From Anaerocolumna sedimenticola (GTDB lineage: Bacteria; Bacillota; Clostridia; Lachnospirales; Lachnospiraceae), in NCBI RefSeq assembly GCF_009931695.1, contig NZ_CP048000.1:4420501-4484500 (forward strand): a stretch of 64,000 bases of DNA, given 5' to 3'. Shown one piece after another: positions 39,286 to 49,700 of this stretch (its first letter is position 1; each line of letters starts with the position of its first letter). The position numbers and the translations under genes were made by a program. The notes under the pieces were generated by a model. The model was not told where the DNA came from and searched no databases. It saw only the letters and a list, made by a program, of their open reading frames with translations.

Positions 39286-40320
39286 TTATTCGCTTAACAT
39301 AGAATACAGCAATAACGATATCTTGTCCAGTGAGGCCTGTCTTTCAACTGCTCCGATATTAAATGCGACCTTAGGCATTCCATATACAACAGACGACTTT
39401 TCGTCCTGTCCTATAGTCCTTGCACCCTTTTGTCTCATAGCAAGCAGGCCTTTCGCACCATCATATCCCATTCCCGTAAGTATGATACCGATGGAATTTG
39501 CTCCTGCCTCTTTTGCTACTGATTCAAATAAAATGTCAACAGAGGGGCAATGACCATTCACTTTACTGCCTTCATAACAATCTACCCTGTAATTCTCTCC
39601 GACTTTCTTTATTTTCATATGTTTATCTCCCGGTGCTATCAGGATATGCCCCTTCTTTATATAATCACCGGTCTTCGCTTCTTTTACATGAAATGCTGTA
39701 GAAGTATTAAGCCTTTCTGCAAACATACCGGAAAACACCGGAGGAATATGCAAAACAATTACAATTCCCGGAATATGATTCGGCAGTCTTTTAATCAGAT
39801 TATAAATTGCCTCCGTACCTCCTGTTGATGCCCCGACGGCAATAATTTTCGAGGAACCCGAAATTGCATTTACCTTAACGTTATCTTCAGGCAGATCACA
39901 AGAATTCAGTTTTGGGTTAAACTGTACTTTTGCCGCAGCTGCGATTTTAATCTTGAATATCATATCATTAATAAACTCTTCTACACTTTTAGCGGAATTC
40001 ATATTCGGTTTAGCAACAAAATCAATGGCACCGGCATTCATTGCCTGGAAAACGGAATCACTTATGGAACTGACAACAATAACCGGTAAAGGGTATTGCG
40101 GCAATAATCTTTTGATAAACTCAATCCCACTCATTTTCGGCATTTCAACATCACAGGTCATGACGTCCGGCTTATACTCTAATATTTTATCTCTGGCATC
40201 AAACGGGTCCGTGGCTGTAGCTACAACTTCCATATTGGGGTCTGTTGATATACCTCTTGCTAAGACTTCCCGATAAACCATACTATCATCAACAACTAAA
40301 ACTTTTATCTTTCTTTCCAA
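39286..40320 (-). CDS. cheB: Chemotaxis methylesterase CheB
   Basis: 344 residues. N-terminal receiver with D57 (MTCDVEMP) and C-terminal esterase with catalytic serine in GASTGGTEAI, histidine in VVLHIPPVFSGMF and aspartate in GMGYDGAKG. Removes methyl groups from (and can deamidate) receptor glutamates when phosphorylated by CheA. Lies directly after cheR (about 60 bp). Confidence 0.97.
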   Translation of the reverse strand: MERKIKVLVVDDSMVYREVLARGISTDPNMEVVATATDPFDARDKILEYKPDVMTCDVEMPKMSGIEFIKRLLPQYPLPVIVVSSISDSVFQAMNAGAIDFVAKPNMNSAKSVEEFINDMIFKIKIAAAAKVQFNPKLNSCDLPEDNVKVNAISGSSKIIAVGASTGGTEAIYNLIKRLPNHIPGIVIVLHIPPVFSGMFAERLNTSTAFHVKEAKTGDYIKKGHILIAPGDKHMKIKKVGENYRVDCYEGSKVNGHCPSVDILFESVAKEAGANSIGIILTGMGYDGAKGLLAMRQKGARTIGQDEKSSVVYGMPKVAFNIGAVERQASLDKISLLLYSMLSE

Positions 40321-40381
40321 ATCTGCACCTCATAATTATTTAACTGATCATCAGTGATTTAGAATTTCTCCCCTTATAGCA

Positions 40382-41197
40382 TTATTCTTTTCTATAAACC
40401 GCAGGCATAAGATATTTAAATCTGGTATCATCGTGGTTCAGGGATTCGGAGTGTCCAATAAAAAGATATCCTCCGTATTCCAGATAATCATAAAATTTCT
40501 GTACCAGTTCCTGCTTGGTTTTACTGTCAAAATAGATCATAACGTTCCTGCAGAATATTACATGGAATTTCTTTTTAAATGGAAAACTCCTATTAATTAA
40601 ATTAAATTGCCGGAATATTACTTCATTTTTTATTTTATCCTGGAAGATATAATGTTCTTCGTCCTGTCTTTTTAAATAGTAATGTTTCCATTCCGGAGGC
40701 AGAGCTGATATATCTTCACTTTTGTAAATGCCAGTTACCGCTTTTTCTAAAACCGAACCGGATATATCGGTTGCTAAAACTTTGGAATCCCATAAGTGCT
40801 TTTCCCAACCGAAATATTCATCCATGATCATTGCTAACGTATATGGTTCTTCTCCGGAAGAGCATCCGGCACTCCAGATTCTTAAATCCTTATCAGTCAC
40901 TGTATTCTTCAGATAAGGGAGCACTTTATCCTTAAAATAGTCAAAGTGCTCCGCTTCTCTCATAAAAAACGTATGATTTGTAGTTATTTTATTAATGAGT
41001 ATAGAAGCAGCATTACCGGTTTTGTCCGAAACCAGATAATCATAATAATCAGTGAAATTCCGGAAATTCTTTTCCATCAGCACATGCTGAAGTCTGCCCA
41101 TAACCAGGGCCTGTTTTTCCGGTTTCAGATAAATACCGTAATAAGATTTAATATATGTAGCAAGTTGATTAAATTCTTTCTCTGTAATTGTAATCAC
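40382..41197 (-). CDS. cheR: Chemotaxis methyltransferase CheR
   Basis: 271 residues. N-terminal helical domain (about 1-75) and an SAM-dependent methyltransferase domain with the conserved IWSAGCSSGEEPYTLAM. The HVIFCRNVMIYFD motif and GGYLFIGHSES close the fold. Adds methyl groups to receptor glutamates. Follows the receptor gene by a few bases, with translational coupling likely. Confidence 0.97.
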   Translation of the reverse strand: MITITEKEFNQLATYIKSYYGIYLKPEKQALVMGRLQHVLMEKNFRNFTDYYDYLVSDKTGNAASILINKITTNHTFFMREAEHFDYFKDKVLPYLKNTVTDKDLRIWSAGCSSGEEPYTLAMIMDEYFGWEKHLWDSKVLATDISGSVLEKAVTGIYKSEDISALPPEWKHYYLKRQDEEHYIFQDKIKNEVIFRQFNLINRSFPFKKKFHVIFCRNVMIYFDSKTKQELVQKFYDYLEYGGYLFIGHSESLNHDDTRFKYLMPAVYRKE

Positions 41198-41214
41198 TTT
41201 AGTTCTTTACCACC

Positions 41215-42933
41215 TTAATATTTACCAAATTCATTGTCATTCAGAGTTATCTGTGGCTTTGGGACAGCTGTTTCCCCCTGTTCTTTCCGATTTTTCTTAG
41301 GGTTTCTATTTTTTTCAGCCATATTCTCTAACATATTCAGCACATCCGGACTGATGTTGTCTATAGAATTATAGTTCGTTGTATTCTGTTTTAATTTAAA
41401 ATTGCCAACCATTTCTCTTAACAATAATGCCTGGCTGGAAAGTTCTTCACTGGCACTTGCACCTTCTTCCGAAGTTGCCGAATTGGTTTGAATGACCTCT
41501 GAAATCTGCATTATTCCCTGATTAATCTGTTCGATACCTACCGCCTGTTCATTGGAGGCAACAGCGATATCTCCGACTAAAGATGCGGCTTTCGTAACAT
41601 CGGTAACTATTTTGGTAAGAGCGTCTGCTGTTTCATTAGCTATTTTAGTACCTATTTCGACTTTTTTTATAGAACCCTCAATCATATCGGTGGTTTCTTT
41701 TGCCGCATTTGCTGATCTTGCAGCAAGATTCCTTACTTCCTCTGCCACAACGGCAAATCCCTTTCCGTGTTGACCGGCTCTGGCCGCTTCTACAGCAGCA
41801 TTTAATGCTAAAATATTAGTCTGGAATGCTATTTCGTCAATAACTTTAATTATTTTTGATATATTGGAAGAAGAATCATTAATATCTTCCATGGCTTTTA
41901 GCATCTCGTTCATCTGGAGATTGCCGTGTTCAGCATTGTTTTTAGCAACTTCAGCCAAATCATTCGCCTGATTTGCATTCTGAGCATTTAGTTTTGTCTG
42001 TGAGGAAATTTCTTCCAGTGAGGCTGTCAGTTCTTCGATTGAACTTGCCTGTTCCGTTGCACCTTGCGATAGTGCCATACTGGAATCAGAAACCTGTTTT
42101 GACCCGGAAGCTACCTGTTCTGCTGCTGAATTAATATTAGTCATAACCTGGTTTACGTTATCTGTCATTTTCTTAAAAGCTTTAGCCAAAATCCCTACTT
42201 CATCATTTGAATAAACATCAATGGTTACATCCAGATCTCCGTCCGCAATCCTATTAGCGGCTTTAACAAGTCGATTAAGCTGCTTACTTATCATATTGGC
42301 AAGAAGTAAACCAAAAAGTACTGCCAGGATAATACCAATAATCATGACACCTATCATTAAAGCAGTTTGCTTTTTGAAATTTTCAGCATTGGTATTAATC
42401 GTATTAGTTGATAATAATTTATTATAATCTACTAACTTTTGTAATGCTTCGTCTGCTTCCACTCTTGCATTCGTAACATTATCCAGATCACTTAACGCCT
42501 CATCATATTTTTGATTCTTAATTATATCCAGATTTTTATTACGAACTGTCCGATAATTTTCCATACAGCTAAGGACATTATCATATAGTGTTTGATTTTG
42601 TGAATCACCTAAGATGGTTTTTTTATAATTTTCCAATAAGGTATTGGATTGCTCTACTAAACTTGTTATTTCGTCCATCCGGGTTTGAAACTTAGTTGAA
42701 TCTCTTTCATATAATACCAATAAATGATCTGCCCGTACTTGTTGCAAAGCAGTTTGTATTTTAGCAAGATCCTGAGACGGTAAAAAGTCATTATGATACA
42801 TATTCATACTGGTGTTATTTAAGGTATTCATATTACTGATGCCTACTATACCTACAATTCCGGTAAATATTGCAAGAACAATAAAACAAGCTATTAACTT
42901 TGCACGAATTTTCATATTTAAAAACCACTTCAT
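41215..42933 (-). CDS. Methyl-accepting chemotaxis protein
   Basis: 572 residues. Membrane helix 1 (about 11-31), a four-helix-bundle extracytoplasmic domain (about 35-188), helix 2 (about 189-212), a HAMP domain (about 213-265, [21 protein letters not shown]) and a long signalling coiled coil. The hairpin tip is the canonical [21 protein letters not shown]. No NWETF-like C-terminal tether, so CheR/CheB act without it. The only receptor in the window; probably dedicated to this operon. Confidence 0.95.
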   Translation of the reverse strand: MKWFLNMKIRAKLIACFIVLAIFTGIVGIVGISNMNTLNNTSMNMYHNDFLPSQDLAKIQTALQQVRADHLLVLYERDSTKFQTRMDEITSLVEQSNTLLENYKKTILGDSQNQTLYDNVLSCMENYRTVRNKNLDIIKNQKYDEALSDLDNVTNARVEADEALQKLVDYNKLLSTNTINTNAENFKKQTALMIGVMIIGIILAVLFGLLLANMISKQLNRLVKAANRIADGDLDVTIDVYSNDEVGILAKAFKKMTDNVNQVMTNINSAAEQVASGSKQVSDSSMALSQGATEQASSIEELTASLEEISSQTKLNAQNANQANDLAEVAKNNAEHGNLQMNEMLKAMEDINDSSSNISKIIKVIDEIAFQTNILALNAAVEAARAGQHGKGFAVVAEEVRNLAARSANAAKETTDMIEGSIKKVEIGTKIANETADALTKIVTDVTKAASLVGDIAVASNEQAVGIEQINQGIMQISEVIQTNSATSEEGASASEELSSQALLLREMVGNFKLKQNTTNYNSIDNISPDVLNMLENMAEKNRNPKKNRKEQGETAVPKPQITLNDNEFGKY

Positions 42934-42978
42934 AATTTCCTCTCCTGACTTATGACGGAACTACAAGTTCCCTTATTT

Positions 42979-43476
42979 TTAATTTATATATACCTCATCC
43001 AAATCATTAAGCTCATCTTCTGATAACAATTTTTCACAATCCAACAATAACTTTACGTCATTACCAACCTTTCCGATTTTTTTAATGTAACGGTTAAATC
43101 CTTTATTCATTTCAGGCGGATCCACAATCTCCTGCTCCGGTATGGTAAGAACTTCCGATACACCGTCTACGATTAAACCGATAGAAATATTTTTTATATC
43201 TACTACAATAATACAGGTTCTGTCATTGTAGCTTTTCGCTTCTTTCTTAAATCGCAGCCTGACATCCATTACCGGAATAATTTTGCCTCTAAGGTTAATG
43301 ATTCCTTTGACATAATCAGGCAGTTCCGGTATTTCTGTTATAGATTGAATACCTATGATTTCCATAACATACTGTATTTCAATTCCGTAACTTTCTTTCC
43401 CAAGAGAAAAAGTCAGATATCTCCCTTTTTGGGTATCTTCCTCCATTTCCACAGCACTATTATTTATCTCTTCCAT
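42979..43476 (-). CDS. cheW: Chemotaxis coupling protein CheW
   Basis: 165 residues with the SH3-like CheW fold: LTFSLGKESYGIEIQYVMEI, then LPDYVKGIINLRGKIIPVMDVR, which is the signature segment. Couples the receptor to CheA. Placed between cheA and the receptor gene, with short gaps. Confidence 0.95.
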   Translation of the reverse strand: MEEINNSAVEMEEDTQKGRYLTFSLGKESYGIEIQYVMEIIGIQSITEIPELPDYVKGIINLRGKIIPVMDVRLRFKKEAKSYNDRTCIIVVDIKNISIGLIVDGVSEVLTIPEQEIVDPPEMNKGFNRYIKKIGKVGNDVKLLLDCEKLLSEDELNDLDEVYIN

Positions 43477-43522
43477 ATTCAGCTCCCATCTGTGCTTTGC
43501 ACTTTTTTTATAAGGTGTGAAT

Positions 43523-45598
43523 CTATTTACTTTGGATTAATCCAGTAACATCAAGTATTAAACTAATACTGCCGTCTCCTAAAAGTGTACACCCTCCCAA
43601 TCCTTTTATCTTTTTATACCGCACAATGTAATCCGGCAAAGATTTAACTACAACCTGCTGCTGACCAATTAACTCGTCTGCAAATATGCATAACCTTTTT
43701 TCTTCTTGCTGGGCCATAATGAATATTCCTTCGGTAAATTTCACAATATCAGTCTTTACCTTGTAACGCTCATGCAGGCGTAAAATAGGATAACACTGCC
43801 CTCTTACCATTATCATTTCATTTCCGTCAGGGTCAGTTATAAGATCTTTATCCATGGGGCGGAAAGATTCTTTGATGGAATTGGTAGGTATGGTATAATA
43901 GGATTTACCGACTTTGATAGTCATACCGTCTATGATTGCTAAAGTGAGAGGAATTTTCAAAGTGATAACGGTTCCTTTATCAATTCCGCTGTCTACGACT
44001 AACGAACCGCCGACCATCTCAATATTTTTAGCAACCACATCCATTCCCACACCTCTGCCGGAGAATTCCGTTACACTTTCTTTTGTTGAAAATCCCGGCA
44101 ATAATATGAGGTTATAGATTTCTTTCTCTGTCATTTCATTTTCATCTTTATAAAGCAAATTATTTTCTTTCGCTTTTTGAAGAATTTTTTCTTTGTCTAA
44201 GCCGCTCCCATTATCTTTTACAATTACCAGAACGTCACTTCCTGCATTTTTTGCTTCCAGGGTTATGGTTCCATTCCCCTGTTTACCTTTTTGCTTCCGT
44301 TCTTCCAATGATTCAATACCATGATCCAGGGCATTTCGAACCAAATGCATTAGCGGATCAGAAATATGCTCAATGATATTTTTATCAACTTCCGTATCTT
44401 CACCTATAATCTCCAGTTCTACTTCTTTCCCCAATTTTTTATTCATATCCCGGACGATTCGATGCATTTTTTGGAACGTAGCTGATAAGGGTACCATTCG
44501 TATGGACATTACCATATCCTGCATTTCACTTGTAATCTTACTTAGCTGCCGTGCTGATTTTTGAAAATTGTCCAGTATCAATCCCTTTAAATCCGGATTC
44601 TGTATTACCATTGCTTCGGCAATCACCATTTCTCCGACCAAATCCATCAATTTATCCAATTTAGCTACACTTACACTGATTATACTTTGGCCGGTTGATA
44701 TGACTTGTCCTTCTTTTGTACCTGTCTCTTTTTCTCTTACCGCAGTATTCTTTACAGATTGAGAAACCGTACTGTCCGATAGCTTTATCTCTTTCGTTTT
44801 AATAAATTGTTTAAATTCATCCTCAGTTTCTAATTGGATTAATTCTAAGTCTTTCAGAAATACTGTATGTATTAATTGTTTATGCATGTACTCATAATCA
44901 TAATTTGATTTAAAAAATATTTGAAACCCATCTTTGCGGATAACCTCAATACTGTCATCGCTCTCCATAATATCATCCGGAATGTAATAAACCTCTTCTG
45001 TAATATCTTTTAGATCATGAATTACTGCATAGGCTCTTATGTTTTCCATTTCACAGCCATCTTCAAAAAAAATGGTTGCTTTATAGCTGTATTTATACAA
45101 AATGGGTTCTTTCTTTTGCTGACTTATGTAATATTGTTGTTTTTCATCTTTTAATGGCTGGATTTCACAACTGACACCCGTATCATTATTTTGCTTCAAT
45201 ACCATTAAATAATCTTTTAAATTAGTTATAAGCGGTGTTGAATTTCCATCAGCCTCTTTATTAATTTTTATCTTTTCCAGTTCACTTTTTATAAAATCCA
45301 CTCCGTTTAGAACTAAATCAGATAGATATGAATAATCTACCTGTTCCGGGCTGCACTCTCTAAGATAATAAAATAAATCCTCAATGGTATGAGCTAATGT
45401 AGAAATATTATTAAACATCATCATGGATGATGATCCTTTTATTGTATGCATGATACGGAATATTTCGTTTATTGCTTCCAGGGTATAGCTGCATTCTTTT
45501 TCACTTGACAATATAGATTGTTCCAATTGTTCCAACAACTGAGCAGTCTCAAATATGAACATATCAAGAAGTGGTTCATTGGTATATTGGTCAGACAT
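43523..45598 (-). CDS. cheA: Chemotaxis histidine kinase CheA
   Basis: 691 residues. P1 with phosphorylated H51 (IMHTIKGSS), a response-regulator-binding middle (about 150-260), P3 dimerisation (about 300-360, VSVAKLDKLMDLVGEMVIAEAM), P4 ATPase (HLVRNALDHGIE, FSGRGVGMDVV) and P5 CheW-like end. Central kinase of the array, sending phosphate to CheY and CheB. Second gene after cheY. Confidence 0.97.
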   Translation of the reverse strand: MSDQYTNEPLLDMFIFETAQLLEQLEQSILSSEKECSYTLEAINEIFRIMHTIKGSSSMMMFNNISTLAHTIEDLFYYLRECSPEQVDYSYLSDLVLNGVDFIKSELEKIKINKEADGNSTPLITNLKDYLMVLKQNNDTGVSCEIQPLKDEKQQYYISQQKKEPILYKYSYKATIFFEDGCEMENIRAYAVIHDLKDITEEVYYIPDDIMESDDSIEVIRKDGFQIFFKSNYDYEYMHKQLIHTVFLKDLELIQLETEDEFKQFIKTKEIKLSDSTVSQSVKNTAVREKETGTKEGQVISTGQSIISVSVAKLDKLMDLVGEMVIAEAMVIQNPDLKGLILDNFQKSARQLSKITSEMQDMVMSIRMVPLSATFQKMHRIVRDMNKKLGKEVELEIIGEDTEVDKNIIEHISDPLMHLVRNALDHGIESLEERKQKGKQGNGTITLEAKNAGSDVLVIVKDNGSGLDKEKILQKAKENNLLYKDENEMTEKEIYNLILLPGFSTKESVTEFSGRGVGMDVVAKNIEMVGGSLVVDSGIDKGTVITLKIPLTLAIIDGMTIKVGKSYYTIPTNSIKESFRPMDKDLITDPDGNEMIMVRGQCYPILRLHERYKVKTDIVKFTEGIFIMAQQEEKRLCIFADELIGQQQVVVKSLPDYIVRYKKIKGLGGCTLLGDGSISLILDVTGLIQSK

Positions 45599-45629
45599 CG
45601 GACTCCCCCTCTTCTTCCATTTGAGATAA

Positions 45630-45992
45630 TTATATCGTAGTCAATTTGTTTAATGATTGGATAACCTGCTCTTCTTTAAAAGGTTTTATAATAAAGGTTT
45701 TAGCTCCGTTTAAGATGGATTGTTTTACTAATGTTTCCTGTCCCATAGCTGACACCATAATAATTTTGGCTTTAGAATCATATTGCATGATTAATTTTAG
45801 TGCCTCAATCCCATCCATCTCCGGCATTGTAATATCCATTGTTACGATGTCCGGTTTTAATTCTTTGTATTTGCTAACCGCTTCCAAACCATTACCGGCC
45901 TCTCCTGCTACCTCATAACCACCTTTTTCTAGCATGTTTTTAATTGACATCCTCATAAATGATGCATCATCAACAATCAAAACTCTCTTCAT
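45630..45992 (-). CDS. cheY: CheY-like response regulator
   Basis: 120 residues. Receiver with DD (8-9), D53 (IVTMDITMP), T/S in MVSAMGQE and K in IIKPFK. First gene of the chemosensory operon; AAAGGAG precedes the start. No flagellar gene is adjacent, so the output (flagellar motor, pili or other) cannot be told. Confidence 0.92.
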   Translation of the reverse strand: MKRVLIVDDASFMRMSIKNMLEKGGYEVAGEAGNGLEAVSKYKELKPDIVTMDITMPEMDGIEALKLIMQYDSKAKIIMVSAMGQETLVKQSILNGAKTFIIKPFKEEQVIQSLNKLTTI

Positions 45993-46433
45993 ATGTATCT
46001 CCTTTCAATTCCTTATTCCCCCGCAAAGGCCTTTTATATAACATTCAGCGTAGATATAATCTGTTTTTTCGGTGATTAATTATCTCTGTCCATTCTATAT
46101 TTTTACTATATTTCATGGCACATCCTGATATAATATCAGATAATTGTACGCTGTCTGTTTTTCAACTTATTTCACCTGCTTTTATGGCAGTCTCAATTAT
46201 TTAATCCATGGATGAATCTTCTTCTATGAAATACTTTTCCGTATTATTCCATCCAAAAAGCTTTTCCATATATATCCACTAGAGGTAGTAAGTACTTACA
46301 TATCCTTTTTATAACATTATATCTGTAAAAATTTCCTTTGTCAATATATGTTTTATATTGTCGAAGTTAATTTTATAACATCATTTTTTGTCAAATAGTG
46401 TTATCTGAATGGTATCCTTGGGTTGTCCCGATT

Positions 46434-46497
46434 GAAATGGTCGGTTGAATGGTTCGATTGAATGGTTCGATTGAATGGTTCGATTGAATGGATTGAA
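46434..46497. repeat. 13-bp tandem repeat
   Basis: GAATGGTTCGATT is repeated about four times, with degenerate copies at each end. Confidence 0.85.
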
Positions 46498-46563
46498 AAC
46501 TATAGAAAAGATAATTTTACTGAATAAAAGCTTATTATAACATTTATACCAATATAAAGGTAC

Positions 46564-46600
46564 AGGGCGGGATTTCAGCACAACCTGAAAATCCCACCCT
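46564..46600 (-). terminator. Hairpin downstream of the Ig-like protein gene
   Basis: Arms AGGG-GGGATTT-CAG and CTG-AATCCC-CCCT; the T-run after it on minus is poor. It could terminate the 46751-50503 gene weakly. Confidence 0.5.
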
Positions 46601-46750
46601 ATAAAGAATTGAATTTAGTAATTATTTAAAATTATTTTACTATTCGGTTAAAACTCTCTAACACTCAAATCCCAAACCCACCGCTTACGCTGCACCAAGA
46701 AGCGGGGGAATTACTTGTAAGGTTAAATTGGTTCTCTTTATCTGATTAAA

Positions 46751-49700
46751 CTACCTGATTTTCACTACTTGCAGTCTACAGGTTAAGCGTCTGCCGTTAA
46801 CAGTGGCTGTTATGGTTGTCGTCCCGGTTCTTCTGGAACTTACTAAGCCATTTGAAACAACTGCTATATCATTGTCTGCGACATCCCAGGTAATGCCGCT
46901 GGTTATGCCTATCACGGTAAGCTGGTAAGTGCTATATTGTTCCAACACAAGGTTGGTTGTATTTAAACCAACAACTGTTACTTTCGTAGTAGCTGTTTTT
47001 CCTGATTCCGTCATAACCGTTATATTTGCAATACCAGGAGTACGCGCAGTTACTGTACCTGTTGACGAATTTACGGAAGCAACGGTTTTGTTATCACTTT
47101 CCCAGGTAAATCGGTCAGTGGAAGTAGTCGGATTTATTGCTTTCTGTACTGTTGTAGTTTCACCAACTACCATAGTAAGATTCTGATTAATTATAGTAAC
47201 GCTATTAGCAGGTGTCCTTTTTTGAACAATAACAAAACAGGTTGCAACTTTTCCGCTGTTATCTTTCGCAGTAGCTTTTATGGTAACTGTTCCTTCCGCA
47301 ATTGCAGTTACATTACCTTTGGAATCAACAATTGCTACTTTCTCGTCACTTGAACTCCAGTTAAGCGTTTTGTAAGTCGCATTACTTGGATTAACTTTGG
47401 CTGTTAATTTAAAGCTGCGTCCTTCCACGGTGGTAACGGAAGTTTTACTTATAGAAATGGAAGTAGCCTGCTTTACTACACGAATGATACAGGTATCTTT
47501 TGCTTTGCTTCCATCCTGTGCAGCTGCGGTTATTGTAACCGTACCTATAGCTTTACCTGATACTCTACCATTAGAATCTACCGTAGCTATTCTACTGTTG
47601 CTGGAAGACCATTTTAATTTCGGTTTGGTAGCCGCATTACTTTTTACCGTTGCCTTTAAAGTATAACTTTTACCCAGCCCTACCGGTATATTGGATTTAT
47701 TGAGTGTTACGCTGGTAACCCGTTCAACTACGGTAACAACACAGTATGTAGTAAACCGCCCATCATCTGTTTTACAGGTAATGACTGTTGTCCCACCCTT
47801 TATACCTGTTACGACACCGGATGCGGATACAGTAGCAACGGAAGTTTTCGAACTGGACCACTTAATACTAACTTCATCGGCTGCTGAACTTGGTACGATT
47901 GTTGCTTTTAACGTAAACTTATCGCCTTTTACTATATTTTTTTCCTTGTAATTAAGTTGGATACCGGTAATTTGCTCTTTGACCGTAACATAACAATACG
48001 CAATTTTACCATTCGAGGTTTTTACCGTTATAGTTGCCGAACCAGCCGCAACAGCAGTTACAACACCATCTTCATCTACGGTAGCGACCGTTGTATTAGA
48101 GGATTCCCAGGTAAAATCATCCTTATCACTGTTTGCCGGAGTTACGGTTGCTTTTAATTCATAAGTCTGATTTACAAACAATTCCAGATCAGTAACGTCT
48201 AATTTAATTCCTGTAGCTTTTTGTTTTACCGTAATAGTACAGGTTGCTGATAAACTGCCATCTGATGTTTTTACTGTAATCACAGCCTGACCGGGTGCTA
48301 CTGCCTTTACCAATCCGCTTGAGTCTACCGTAGCCACCGTTGTATTTGAAGAACTCCAGGTAACATTTTTATTTGCTGCATTGGTAGGTGTAATAACATA
48401 ACCCAATCTTACCGTATCACCTACATCCATGGTTTTGGTTGTTTCATCCAGAACAATACCCGATGTTGATACTTGTACCGTAATATTACAGATAGCAGTT
48501 ACAGCAGGATTGTCATCTGAAGTCGCTATAATGGAGGTAGTTCCTCCGGCTGCCAAAGTAACTAATCCATTACTGTCTACCGTAGCCACCTGTGTATTGG
48601 TTGATCTCCAATTTATCTTTTTGTTAACTGCAGTATCCGGAGTAACCGTTGCTGTCAGCTGATATGTCTTTTTAGATAATGCCAGTGTCAGAGATGTATT
48701 AGATAATGTTATTTTGCTGACTTTATCTTTCACCGTAACATGACAGTAACCAACAACAACATTTTCCTCATTGATTGCAGTAATAACTGCAGCGCCAGGT
48801 GCAAGTCCCTGAATTGTTGCCGATAAATCGTAAGCTTTATCTACTTTAACAACCGTTTCATTGGATGATACCCATTTTAAATGTACATTATTTAATTCAG
48901 CCGGTTCAACCGTAGCTGTCAAGGTTGTTTTTTCATTCGCATTCAAGGTTACTGTTGCAGGATCAATGGCAATCTTATTAACTGACGGCTGTACGTTTAC
49001 GGTACAGGTAGCCGTTTTAACGACTCCATTTATGGTCTGGGATGCTGAAATGATTGCAGTCCCCTGGCTCACACCTGTAACAAGACCGTTTTTGTCAACT
49101 GTTGCAACAGCAGGCTTATCGGAAGTCCATACAATCGGTGCAACTTTGTTTGTTACATATGCATCCAGCTGTATGGTTCCGGAAGTATATATTTTAACAC
49201 TGCTGTAATTAAGTGCTATACCGTCAATAACCTTAATAGTAAAGGAATAACTTTCCGGTGGTGTTGAAGTAGAACCTAAAACTGTTAATGTTACAGTAGT
49301 TTCTCCAACTTCCATAGCTTTGATAATACCCTGGCTGTCATTGGCAATAGCTGTATTGCTATAGTCAATACTGAACTTTTCATAGGAGTCAATGTTTGTA
49401 TTATCCTCAATACTATAGGTATCTCCCACGTTCATTATAATTGTTTTATCACGGTCATTCACTTTGATCGGCACGGTCAGTTTAAGCTGGATAAAACCAA
49501 CATTGCCCCTAATATTCTCTTTTAATTCAGATGGTTTATAATCCTCTTTTATGTATCCTCTTATAAAATAAGTTCCCGCCTTGGCACCATTTATAATAAA
49601 CTTATTACTATCCAAACTGTACGATATCTTTCCGCTAGGAACAGGCTTAAAATCAGTATCATATATCTGCCAGAATAATTTTTGAGCACTGATTGCATTT

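Larger units (their letters stand above)
45993..46750. other. Intergenic region upstream of cheY
   Basis: Probably holds the cheY promoter, though no convincing -35/-10 pair stands out. Contains a tandem 13-bp repeat (46434-46497) and a strong hairpin (46564-46600). Confidence 0.4.

Noticed and set aside
46358..46365. Perfect Spo0A box (TTGTCGAA) upstream of cheY
   Set aside because: A lone 7-8-mer is expected several times by chance in 64 kb of AT-rich sequence, and it lies about 370 bp from the gene.
46381..46581. 66-residue minus-strand frame
   Set aside because: It runs over the 13-bp tandem repeat and has no ribosome binding site.
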